Below are positions 23,690-34,593 of a stretch of 64,000 bases of DNA, one piece after another (the first letter of the stretch is position 1; each line of letters begins with the position of its first letter). The notes under the pieces are model-generated. The model was not told the DNA's origin and made no database searches. It worked only from the letters and a program-made list of their open reading frames with translations. Origin of the DNA: Laburnicola sp. R22_1. Its lineage: Eukaryota; Ascomycota; Dothideomycetes; Pleosporales; Didymosphaeriaceae. Position numbers and translations under genes: made by a program. Location of the stretch: assembly GCA_014281115.1 (NCBI GenBank), contig JACONQ010000008.1, positions 3,038,001 to 3,102,000 of the forward strand, in the 5' to 3' direction.

Positions 23690-24165
23690 TATTATTATTA
23701 AATTATCTATCTAGAAATAGAATAATAAAGGCTTTTATCTTAAATAATATATGTTGTTAAATTAACTACCTAGAAGTATAATAATAAAGGCTTTTATCTT
23801 AAATAATATAAGAAAAAAGTAGAGGCTCTTACTTAGTAATTAAAAAGAGTGTAAAATAGATAATTATAAAAAAGCGCCTTAAATAATATAATAAAAAAAG
23901 TAATACTCTCTACTTAGTAATTAGAAAGAGTGTAAAAAGGTAATTACTAAGTAGAAGGCTCTACTTTTTTCTTATATTATTTAAGATAAAGTCTTTATTA
24001 TTCTACCCCTTAGTAGATTTAATTAATACTATATAATAATAATAATATAAGTACCTTTATACGCTCTTTTTAATTACTAAGCAGAGGGCTCTACTTTTTT
24101 ATTATATTATTTAAAATAAAAGCCTTTATTATTCTACCCTAGTTAGTTAATTTAACAATATAGAT
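23690..24165. mobile_element. Cluster of five short-element copies
   Basis: Partial forward copy 23693-23752, forward copy 23753-23865, partial forward copy 23881-23940, reverse copies 23938-24033 and 24062-24162. The element seems to land preferentially in or beside itself or in the same AT-rich targets. Confidence 0.7.
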
Positions 24166-24179
24166 AAAGTAGTATAAAT

Positions 24180-24785
24180 ATATAACTTTTATCTAGCTAT
24201 ATATTTTATACTTTGTAGGTAGTAGCTATATATTATATTATTATTAACTTTAGCATTTAGTATATCTTATAATTAACTACTTTATTATTAGTATTAGGGT
24301 CTAATTTATCTATACTAACAAATAGTTCCTAGCTTAACTTATTTTACTACTATATCTTTTTTAATATATTTTTAGTATATTTATAGCTTTCCTTATAGTG
24401 TTATACTATATACTAAAATATCTATAAATCCTTTTAATAATAACTTAAAAGATATTATTAATTTATATAACACTTTTATTACACTATAGCTTAGTAATAA
24501 AAATCCTATTTTTTTATATTCTCTACTAGATTTTATTACTATTATAAAGTAATTATATAGTCTTACTATTCTTTATAGACTAGACTAGCTACTAACCTAA
24601 CTAGTATATAAAAATAGTCTTATAAATAGTTAAGTTTATTTATTTCTTATACTAAAAAAGCTTATAAATAAAATAAAACTATAGTATAGTTATCTTAATA
24701 GCTGCTTTAATAATAGTAGTGTAAATTTTTAGTATATACTTTTTAGTAATAGTAAGTACTTTTTTAAAAATAATACTAATACTCA
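24180..24785 (+). repeat. Dispersed repeat family R5, mutated copy
   Basis: Matches parts of 26430-26720 (same orientation) and 27590-27960 and 44430-44770 (opposite). The shared core reads CTATAGTGTTATACTATATA-like with C/T variation. No ORF. Confidence 0.45.
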
Positions 24786-24868
24786 TAGTCTTTTTAATTA
24801 CTAAGTATAGTGCTTTGCTTTTTTATTATATTATTTAAAATAAAAGCCTTTATTATTCTACTCTCCCC
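24786..24868 (-). mobile_element. ~105-bp short element copy, truncated
   Basis: Reverse copy (TTTTTAATTACTAAGTATAG ... AGCCTTTATTATTCTACTC) lacking the conserved left terminus. Confidence 0.65.
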
Positions 24869-24869
24869 T

Positions 24870-25460
24870 TCTAGGCAGAAGTATAAACTGCCTCTACTTA
24901 TTAGTTTTTAAGTAGTCCTACTGCGTTTAATTACTGCGTTTTTTTATTATATTACTAGCGTCTATATAATATTATATAATATTATAAACGTGCTAAGCCC
25001 TAGAACTAAAGCGTGTTAAAGTTTTTCTAATGTCTCTCCTAGCTTCTAAGATAACTAACCCTATAATAATAATATCCTAACTTGCTTACCTACCTACTAC
25101 GTTACTAGATAATTAACACTACTTTATAATCTTTTACTATATTACTAGACAATTTACTACTTAAAACCCCTAGATATACACTCTACTACTACTATAATAT
25201 ATAATAAATTACGCGCCCGCTTCCTACTCCTAACACTAAATAATACTTTAATACTTTACTACCCTTACTTTACTTAATACCTATAGATATTCTATAATAT
25301 AATTGCGTATTTATATATTCTCTACGCATATAATACCTACTCTATATAACTACTATCTTTAAAGTAAGTAGCTATTAATTAGAGATCTAATATTAGGTAG
25401 TAATTACTTCTATAAGCTACGTAGTAGTATATAGCTACTAATTTAGACTTTTATTTTATA
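24870..25460 (-). repeat. Dispersed repeat family R3
   Basis: Inverted relative of 31330-31765 and 45600-46090; shared landmarks are TCTACTTATTAGTTTTTAAG and the ATATAATATTATATAATATT run. The copies keep different subsets of C's, as expected for independent RIP. No ORF. Confidence 0.55.
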
Positions 25461-25850
25461 TAAATATTTATATTTTTCTACTCTTTATTTTTAATAGTTG
25501 TAAGCATCTTACACCTAGACTAGTATAAGGCAATCTATATTATAAGGCTTATTCTACTTCTACCTTTAAATCTAGACTCTTACTTACTAATATTTATATT
25601 CTTTTTAATATAGTAATCTAATTATATAGTAGCTATTTATAGGTCTTTAGTATAAACTATATAGTTTTTAATATTAAGTAGCGTCTAGCTATTATATTTA
25701 GCTATATTATACCTAGCTATATTATTATTTATATCTTCTAGGTAGGGGCGTAACACTATATATCTAGTAGTAATAGTAATAGCGTCTTTAGAATAAGGGA
25801 TAGATATAGCAACTAATCTTAAAATCTTATATAATAATTAAATATATTAT
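25461..25850. other. AT-rich debris
   Basis: No ORF and no boundary. A GC-richer patch at about 25740-25760 (GGTAGGGGCGTAACACTATA) recalls similar patches near 28075 but could not be classified. Confidence 0.35.
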
Positions 25851-25854
25851 ATGT

Positions 25855-25975
25855 GGCGTTATATTAACTACATAGGAGTAGCACGATAAAGGCTTTTATT
25901 TTAAATAGTATAATAAAGAAAGTAGAGCCCTTTGCTTAGTAATTAAAAAGAGCGTAAAAAGGTAGTAATTACAAA
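25855..25975 (+). mobile_element. ~105-bp short element copy
   Basis: Forward copy, moderately mutated (TGTGGCGTTATATTAACTAC ... TTAGTAATTAAAAAGAGCGT). Confidence 0.8.
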
Positions 25976-25984
25976 AAAAGGGCG

Positions 25985-26420
25985 TTCGAACTGCTAAGCG
26001 AGCTTGGCGGTCTTGGCGCGCACAGCTTCCACATGCAAAGTTAATTTACGAAAAGGCCATAGTTAAAACTTTAAGGGAGGAATAAAACTTTAGTGCAGTA
26101 ACACTACAAGCCATCCTTCCTCCATTATCCTAATTATTATAAACCCACCATCTAGATTATCGCAAATAACACGAGTCGACATATTAATAGGTACGTACTA
26201 TTTCTTATAAGTGGTATAAGAGTGATATATACTAAATACACCATCGCTCTATTGCCGCATTAAGGTTATCCTTAATAAAACCCCCACTATTACTCTACGC
26301 CCTGCCATCTACTTAAGTATTAACCCCAAATTGTCCAACGCTAACGTACTCGCCGACGCCAAAGAGTACACGCTAAAGATTCGCGACGCTGCCCTTAAGG
26401 TAACTACGCTAGAGTTTCGT
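25985..26420 (+). repeat. Dispersed repeat family R1, least mutated copy
   Basis: Retains much more C and G than 4745-5780 or 22485-23480 (for example GCGAGCTTGGCGGTCTTGGC and CTCGCCGACGCCAAAGAGT). It is the best available proxy for the ancestral R1 sequence. The stretch 26230-26420 shows a short open segment but no named motif. It could be a fragment of retroelement polyprotein (inference). Confidence 0.55.
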
Positions 26421-26429
26421 TTCGTCCGT

Positions 26430-27490
26430 TAATATATTATATAGTGGATAGATAAGCACTTAATCTCTAATTATAGATTTATATTATATACGTATAGGCA
26501 ACTATATATTATATTATTAACTTTAGTATCTAGTATATCTTATAATTAACTATCTTTAGTATAAGGAGCTAATTTGTACGTGCTAACAAATAGTTCTAAT
26601 CTATTTCTAAGCTACTTTATCTTTTTAATATATTTTTAGTATACCTATAACTTCTCCTTATAGTATTATACTATATACTAAAAGGTCTGTAATATTTCTC
26701 TTTCTAATATTCTATATCTAGGTAGATAATTTAATAATATATACCTATTAATATATAAACTTATCTTATATATAATATTTTAATTTTTTATAATTACCTA
26801 TTTTACACTCTTTTTAATTACTAAGTAGGAGGCTCTTCTTTTTTTATATTATTTAAAATAAAAGCCTTTATTTTCCTACTTCTAGATAGATTTAATTAAT
26901 ACTACACATATAATAATCTAAATAGTAGTTTATATAGCGTTAATTAAATCTACCTAGAAGTAAAATAATAAAGGCTTTTATTTTAAATAATATAAAAAAA
27001 GAAGAGCCCCTACTTAGTAATTAAAAAGAGCGTAAAAAAGGTAGCGAGTATAGTTTATAATAGTTAGAATAATAATAAATAAATAAATAACTAATAGTAT
27101 AACTACGCTAAAGTCTTTTATTTCTTCTCTAAAGTTCTAACTATAGTCTCTTTATAAAACTTTTACTTAATAAAGCCTACATTAAGACTTACTTAGTAAG
27201 TTTATATACTTTTATAATTATTTCTTTTATACTTATTTTAATTACTAAGTAAAAGGCTTTACTTTTTTATTTTATTATTTAGATAAAAGCCTTAATTATT
27301 CTACTTCTAGGGGGTTAATTTAATATTATCTAGTTTTTATAACTACGAGGTTTTTAATAAAAATATAATAATAATAGTAGTTATTTTGTTTCTATTATAA
27401 AGATAGAAAAGTATATAGGGGCTCTACCTTTTTACTATATTATTTAAGATAAAAGCCTTTATTACTCTACTTCTAGGTAGTTAGTTAATA
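26430..27490. repeat. R5 fragment plus four short-element copies
   Basis: R5 match at 26430-26720; short elements at 26808-26915 (minus), 26937-27047 (plus), 27228-27335 (minus) and 27416-27490 (minus, partial). Sequence between them is AT-rich without ORFs. Confidence 0.55.
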
Positions 27491-28205
27491 ATATATAGAA
27501 AAGTATTTAAGATATTAATAAAAGTAATTTTTACTTTAATAAATACAATTACTTCTTATTAATAATAGAATTAAAAAGAAAAGTAAAAGGTAAAAACTAA
27601 AATATTTATTAATAAGCTTTAGTATAGTAAAACCATTATATACATTTGTATAGTTCTCTTAGCTATAGTTACTACTATTATATTAGCTTATCTAAGTAAG
27701 TATACTATTAGGAAGAGAAATATTATAGACCTTTTAGTATATAGTATAACGCTATAAGAAAAAGCTATAAGTGTACTAAAAACACATTAAAAAAGATAAA
27801 GTAATAAAATAGATTAGGCTAGAAACTATTTGTTAGCACGTGCAAATTAGTTTCTTATACTAATAAAATAGTTAATTATAGTGTACTATAGTCTATAGAT
27901 ACTAAAGTTAAAATTAAAGATAAGAATATAATGTGGCCTACGTATAAAGTATAAAAATTCGCAATTAGATATATTAAGTATTTACCCACCCTTATATATA
28001 GAGTATATTATTATATAAGACCTTAAGGTTATAATCTAGCATAGCTATTCCTTGCCCTAATAATACTATTACTACTAGGTAGGTAGTTACACGTCTATAC
28101 GTATATAATAATAAAGATAATAATAATAATAATAATAATAAAGCTAGCTAGAATTAGTATTAGAAAGATTAAACGCCTAATATTACTAACTATATAGTAG
28201 TAAAA
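27491..28205. repeat. R5 inverted copy and AT-rich debris
   Basis: 27590-27960 is an inverted relative of 24180-24785. The rest has short (AATA)n tracts near 28105-28140. No gene. Confidence 0.4.
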
Positions 28206-28207
28206 TA

Positions 28208-30075
28208 ACGTGTTTATAAGTGAGCGGCGCATATAAGCGAGCGGCGCATATAAGCGAGCGGCGCACCCTACTAACTTTTTGCGACGCGTTACCTATTAAC
28301 TATAATGGCTCTACTAACGCTTGTTTAATTGCCCTATAAAAAGGCAAATATCTTTCTAGCTATTTTAGCTATTAAACAGAATTAAATTCAGAGTGAACAA
28401 TGCGCTACTACTATGTACAGCATCCCTAAAACTACGCTCTAGCGCTGACGCGCAGGAATCGCTGCGCGACGCAACTATGAGCCTAAATTAAAGAAGCTTA
28501 CTAAGCTAGAAGAGGAGGTGATTGTTAAGCACATACTTAACCTAGATTTGTGAGGATTTGCGTCCACTCTAGGTGCTGTACAAGATATGGCAAATAAGCT
28601 GCTTACTAAGCGCAGCATAGGCTATATTGGCTAGCTATAACCTAGGAACTTTGTTAAGCGAACAGACAGCCTTATAACGCGATTTAATTAATTCTACAAT
28701 TAATAGCGAGCCCTCTATGAGGACCTAACAGCTATATAGGCCTAGTTTAAGCTAGTAGCACGCACAAAGGCCACCTATAGTATCTATAATAAGGACACCT
28801 TTAACTTTAATAAGACTGGCTTTCTAATAGGTAAAATATCCTCCTAGCTAGTTGTTACTAGCTTAGAGAGGCGTGGCCAGCTAAAAGTGATCCAGCTAGG
28901 CAATCGCGAGTGGGTGACGGCGATCCACAGAATCAACGCTGCTGGGTAGGCAATTCTGCCCTTTATTATCTTTGCTAGCCAGTACCACCTCTCTGCCTAG
29001 TACGAGGGCAATAATATACTAGGTGACTAGGCTATTAGTCTTAGCGACAATGGCTAGACTATAAACGAGCTTAGTGTTGCCTAGCTATGGCATTTTATTA
29101 AGTATATAGTAGAGTGTAGAGTAGGCGCATATTAGCTCCTAATACTTAATAGCTATAAGAGCTACAACTTACTTAAATTCTAGGAGATCTGTAGGGAGAA
29201 TAAGATCTATACTCTATACATACCACTATATTTGTTATACCTCCTACAGCTACTTAATATGGACTGTTTCTCGCCATTAAAGCGGGCGTATGAGCGCCAG
29301 GTTAAGGGCCTAATACGCGACCATATCAACTATATTACTAAGCTTAAGTTCCTACTAGTCTTCCACGTCGCCTATAACTAGTTAATTATAAAGGAGAATA
29401 TCTGCGCAAGCTTTTAAGGCGCTAGGCTAGTTCTACACAATCTAGAGGCGATAATATTAAAGCTTAATATGAAGCTTCGTACGCTGTCGCTAGGAGCCCT
29501 ACTAGAGGCCCTATAGGAGTCTGCAACACTAAGTAACGCGCGCGAGCTAGGCGCTTAGTTAACTCTAGTTCGTAAGCAGATCTAAAGGTATTAAGGATCC
29601 TCTTCTATATTAGTTATCTAGTCGCTTAATTAGCTTGTAAGAGGGGCTAAGAGAATAGCGCATTTAATAGTGCTTATGCGCGATAAGATAGCTAGTCTAT
29701 AGAGAGCAAATAAGGCAGCTATAACGCGTAAATAGCGCAAAAAGAAGCGGATTTAGAAGTGAGGCACCCTATTAAAGGCAGAGGGAGAGGAAATTATTGC
29801 TTGAAAGGCTGTTAAGCAGCAACTAGAGGGAGAAACGCGGTATAGCCAGGCGCAGTTAGGTGCGAGCTAGCAGGCTTCAGCGGGCTGCACGCGCTGCAGG
29901 GAGTCTGGGCACAACTTACGTACGTGTAAAAAGGCTTCTCTAGATACTACTTAATTTAGGATAGCTATTATATTAATAGAATATTAATGAGTTATGAATT
30001 TATACGCTATAAAAGGCTAAGAGACTTAGTAGAGTGCGCCGCTCGCTTATATGCGCCGCTTACTTATAAACACGT
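28208..30075 (+). mobile_element. Pogo-like element F with repeat-bearing termini
   Basis: 1868 bp flanked by TA (28206-28207, 30076-30077). The ends start ACGTGTTTATAAGTGAGCGG and contain a tandem GAGCGGCGCATATAAGC-like 17-mer: three GCGGCGC units at the left end, two at the right. Size and TA target match elements A, B and C, but the terminal sequence is a different family. Confidence 0.85.
28305..29990 (+). pseudogene. Element F transposase, RIP'd, with C-terminal zinc knuckle
   Basis: Transposase of the DDE_1/pogo type in one frame broken by many TAG/TAA. Recognisable parts in order: CENP-B-like DNA-binding region (EEEVIVKHILNLDL; VQDMANKLL), first catalytic block (NKDTFNFNKTGFLIG, where relatives have DESG, so Asp is now Asn), second block (LLILNSYKSYN, again Asn for Asp), third block (LLQLLNMDCFSPLKRAY), and a C-terminal CTRCRESGHNLRTCK knuckle (C-x2-C-x4-H-x4-C) at about 29888-29935. 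Loss of both catalytic Asp by G-to-A is consistent with RIP. Confidence 0.8.
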
Positions 30076-30279
30076 TATAAATAGTATAGTAAATAGATTA
30101 CCTTAGTTAGTTTATTAGAGTCCCACTACCTTAATAAGTATATAGAATTTAACTTATAGCTTGCTTTTTACTAGTTTAGCTATCTTATACTTAGCTATAT
30201 TAATAAGAGTTACTAGATATATTTTTAAAGGTAATAGAAAAGAATATATTAGAAAAAGTTTTAAGTAAGTATAAGTACC

Positions 30280-30990
30280 AAGGGCATCTAAGTAACCCTA
30301 AGCACGCCTATATATGCCTATGCACTAAATATACTTAGAGTACACTAGTAATACTACTTTTTCTTAGTATATATATATATAAAGTTATATAAAAATATAC
30401 ATCTATACTACTAGTGCATCTAAAGTATCTAGAGTATAAGAACACCTAGGGCACCTAGGGTACATAGGGTATCTATAGCACCTATACTCTTAAAATAATG
30501 TAATTAATTAGTAAATAAAGCTCTTTAATTAGCTAGAATTTAAAAAAATCTTAGTAAGCTACTTAGTAAGCTTTAAAAAGGAATTTTTAAAAGTATAAAG
30601 TTAAAGTGTCTTACTTAATAGTAATTACTAGTTAATATAATAGTACTAATTACTAGCGTATTATATAAAACTTCTACCTAATTCTAAATTCTAGATTTTA
30701 TAGATTTAAAAATAGAAAAACTATAGTTTTATAATTATTTAAAAGAATTAGATTAGGCGAAAATTAGTGACTTAGCAAAAATACTATTTTAAAAATTTTA
30801 AACTTTAACAACTTCTTAACTACTTTATAATTATTATAACTTTTTTAAAAATTTATATAATAATTTATTAGTACTATATTTTTATATAATAATATTACGT
30901 AATATATATAATAACTTGTAAAATAAAACGTTTTTTATTAATTACTAACTAATTACGTAATAAAAATAGTATTTTTAAATTATATAACTA
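30280..30990 (+). repeat. Dispersed repeat family R4, copy 1
   Basis: Direct relative of 41020-41960: both have CTAAGCACGYCT near the left, then TACACTAGTAATAYTACTTT, then CTTAGTAAGCTACTTAGTAA. Copy 2 carries two short-element insertions that copy 1 lacks. No ORF. Confidence 0.6.
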
Positions 30991-31329
30991 ACGACTAGTA
31001 ATTTCTCTATAAATCTATGAAAATATAAAAATTATAGCTTTACTAGTAAAAGAGTTATAAAGCTTTAAAGAAATTACTTATTTAGACTATTTATGCACAT
31101 TTACACAAGTCTACGCATATCTATATATTTTTAAGTATTTATATACTAGTAAATTACTTATATAAAAATGTACACAAACATATAAGTCTGCGTATATCTA
31201 CGTATAATTTTTATAGTTAAGTAGAAAAACTTTTCTAATATAGGTAAAGATTATAAAAGGCTCTAGAAGAATAAAGTAAGGCTATATAATCTAGAAAAGG
31301 TATACTATAATTATTAAAGTAGAATCTAT
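30991..31329. other. AT-rich debris with imperfect tandem TACACA/TACGCATA motifs
   Basis: Repeated short phrases such as CTACGCATATCTA and TACACAAACATATAAGTCTG around 31085-31200; no gene. Confidence 0.35.
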
Positions 31330-31765
31330 ATAGAATAGCTATAAGAGGTATTAGGTATATATAAGTACACACTTATACTATAGAATTTCTATAGGTAATA
31401 AGTAGAGTAAGGCTAGCAAAGTATTAGGATACTATTTAGTGTTAGAAGTAGAAAGCGCACGCGCGTAATTTGTTATATATTATAGTAGTAGAGTAGAGTA
31501 AAAGTTCTAAGTAGTTAATTATTTAGTAATATAGTAGGCGTGCAAACAAGTTAGGGTGTTATTATAGGGTTAGTTATCTTAGAAGCTAGAAGGAGATGTT
31601 AGAAAAACTTTAACGCGCTTTAGTTCTAGGGCTTAGCGCTTACACGTAATATTACGTAATATTATATTATATAGGCGCTAGTAACGCAATAGAAAAACAT
31701 AGTAATTAAACACAGTAGGGCTACTTAAAAACTAAATAAGTAGAGGTAGTTTATACTTCTACCTA
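31330..31765 (+). repeat. Dispersed repeat family R3
   Basis: Same orientation as 45600-46090 and less mutated (retains GAAAGCGCACGCGCGTAATT and CTAGGGCTTAGCGCTTACAC). It ends at a GTAGGGCTACTTAAAAACTA landmark shared by all three copies. Confidence 0.6.
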
Positions 31766-31974
31766 AAAGAAAAGTATACTATATAAGTAGTATAAGTATA
31801 AATAGTTAATAATATTAATAATAATAATCTAAATGCTATATATAGTATAAATAGACTTTATATAAATTAAAAACCTAAAAGTATAAAGTATAAAGTAGTT
31901 TAAACTATTATTATATTAGCATAATTAAAGTTAGTTTTAAATTAGAATTAGATACTATATAATATATATTCTTC

Positions 31975-32430
31975 TTTTACACTCTTTTTACTTTCTAAGG
32001 AGGGGGCTTTAATTTTTTTATTTTATTTTTTAAGTTAAAAGTGTTTATTATTCTATCTCTAGATAGATTTAATGAATACTATATATAATATATATATAAT
32101 ATTCTATTTTAATTTACTTTAATTTTAAACTAATTATTTTTTAAAAAGGTGTTTAGTAAGCTAATATACTATTATATATTAATAAACCTTTTTATAATTA
32201 CTTTTTTATACTCTTTTTAATTACTAAGTAGAGGGCTTTGGTTTTTTTATTATTATTTAACATAAAAGCCTTTATTATTCTACTTCTAAATAGTTATTTA
32301 ATAATATATATATAAATAAAAACTATATACTCTTTTTAATTACTAAGTAGAGGGCTCTACCTTTTTATTATATTATTTAAGATAAAAGACTTTGTTATTC
32401 TATTTCTAGATAGATAATTTAATAATATAT
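31975..32430 (-). mobile_element. Three short-element copies in a row
   Basis: Reverse copies at about 31975-32080, 32206-32305 and 32328-32430, each with TTTTTAATTACTAAGTAGAG-like and AAAAGNCTTTATTATTCTA-like parts, with C/T variation. Confidence 0.7.
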
Positions 32431-32937
32431 ACTATTTTATATAAAATAACCTTATACCCTTTTAACTAATAATAACGCTATTATTAACTAAATTATAAAC
32501 TTAAAGTAAAGACTTTAATAATTAATATAATTATTAATATTAAATTATATACTATATAAAATTTAATAAAGTATTTAATATATCTATATTAAAGATCTAA
32601 GGTATGTCTTAATCCCTATAATATCCTTTATAATTATAGTCTATTTAATATAGCTTAGACACATTATAGGTAAATAAGCGTAAACTATAGTAGGCTAGAC
32701 GTTATACACATTCTAAGAACATAGCATCTGTTAAGAAAGTCTATTAGTCTAACTTAAAAAGTAAGACACGCTATATTTTAGATATTTTAAAATATTAAAT
32801 TCTAAATATATTATTAGCGTTGTTTGGAGTGCATCGTAGTGTATTACCCGCAGAGATGGCATTTTTAGATACTAACTATTAATATGCTATATAGTAGTGC
32901 TTATTATTATATATATCTAGTCTATAGTGTAAATAGG
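32431..32937. other. AT-rich debris
   Basis: No ORF and no recognised element. Composition starts to recover at about 32820 (TTGTTTGGAGTGCATCGTAG). Confidence 0.35.
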
Positions 32938-32984
<47 letters not shown>

Positions 32985-33092
32985 TTTTATCTACCTAGGG
33001 GTAGGACGAGAAAGGCTTTCATCTCAAATAACATGACAAAAAAAGCAGAGCCCCCTGCTTAGTAATTAAAAAGAGCGTAAAAAAGGTATATC
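32938..33092 (+). repeat. (TTTA)n tract followed by a short-element copy
   Basis: A ~50-bp (TTTA)n microsatellite at 32938-32987 is directly followed by a well-preserved forward short element (ATCTACCTAGGGGTAGGACG ... TTAGTAATTAAAAAGAGCGT) to about 33090. The sequence after it, AACCTAACCTTTTACAGATT, is the less mutated form of 4496-4520. Confidence 0.75.
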
Positions 33093-33177
33093 TGTTTATA
33101 GTCGACCTAACCTTTTACAGATTATGAGACTTAACAGCAAGCACAACTAAAGTTTAACCGCCAAAGGTTGAGGAACG

Positions 33178-33290
33178 CCTCGCAAACCCTAGCTGCGGCG
33201 AGGACGCCCCAGCTTAGGCGAGTACGAGTATGCCACAGCTTTGGCGAGTGCGAGTATGCCTAGCTTTGGCGAGTACGCGGTCGGTGCTCG
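33178..33290 (+). repeat. ~24-bp minisatellite, about four units
   Basis: Imperfect tandem units of the form AGCTTTGGCGAGTACGAGTA + TGCC with A/G and T/A variants. GC-rich, unlike its surroundings; just upstream of the P450 remnant. No coding role is visible. Confidence 0.7.
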
Positions 33291-34593
33291 TAGTATACCT
33301 AAGGTACAAACCACGCCGGCATCCTGGCAATTAACCTCCTCGTGCATACAGTTTGTGCCACAACTATGGAGCTACCCATGCTGTTGAGAGTTCAATTATC
33401 GAGTTTGTCACTGTACTTGCTTATCCTCTTCCTGATTGGTCTTGCGATACGCCGCCGTTATTTCTTGGTACTAACCAACATACTGGGTCTGTTTTGGGCT
33501 TCCATCACTCGTCTCTGGAATGCGTAGTATATTGTTAAGGGGAATCATAATTTGAAATTGATTGAAGAGCATGAAAAGCATGGACACCTTGTGCGGCTTG
33601 CGCCTGGAGAAGTCAGCGTTAGTTATCCGGATGGTCCTAGGATCTTGCTCTAGTTATTGCTTCGCAAAGTACGTTTACCTTAACGTTTCACAACGTTGAG
33701 ATGGTTCGATATTAATGCGGAAGTAGTCTGACTGGTACCGAATTATGGCCCTGCCTGATTATCGCTTCAGTGCCCCGCAGTCTAAACTGGACACGAAGAC
33801 CAAGATCAGGCGGTCCAAACTCTTCTTGTTGGGCTTCACTTTATCTCATCTTCTAAAGTCCGAGGAACAATTTGACAGGAACATTGAGCGACTTTTGGGA
33901 TGGATGGACATCCACGCTTGGGAGCATCGACCGATGCACCTCGACAAATTCTTCTCCTACACTGCATTCGACAATATGGGCGAAGCCGTCTTCTCCCGGT
34001 CATTTGGTTTCCTGGAGAAAGGTGAAGACATTGGCGGGTCGATCCAGAATAGCTGGTACCTCAACTGATATCTCGGAATTGCTGGATATATGTATTGGTT
34101 GCACGTCGAACTTATCACAAACCCTGTTATGACTTGGCTGGGCATTCTACCGCTTGGCCATGTTTTCCACATATCGAAGGCTGCATTGGAGAAGCGGCGC
34201 AAGGACCCTGATGCACGATTTTATATTATTGCGCACTGGCTAAGAATGCAGAAGGAGCAACCCAATCAATTGACTGATTGCAATATCGAGGCTCAGATAC
34301 GCTTTCGTATAAGTCCATACTACCCAATAATACTAATACCCCCTAATTTACTTTGTCTAGGTGCTCTTCAGTTGTTCGTATATCACCTCCTCCGACAGCC
34401 TAAATCATAGCGACGGGCTCAGGCTGAGATCAAAGCTGCGCAGGGCAGAGGCCGCTGCCTCAGACGTGTCATATCATACCAAGATGCTCAGGATCTTCCG
34501 TTCGTCCAAACTTGCATCCATGAATCTATAAGAATGCTTAGTCCTAGTCCTTTCGGACTTGCCCGGGTAGCACCTAAAGCAGGTCTCGCCATA

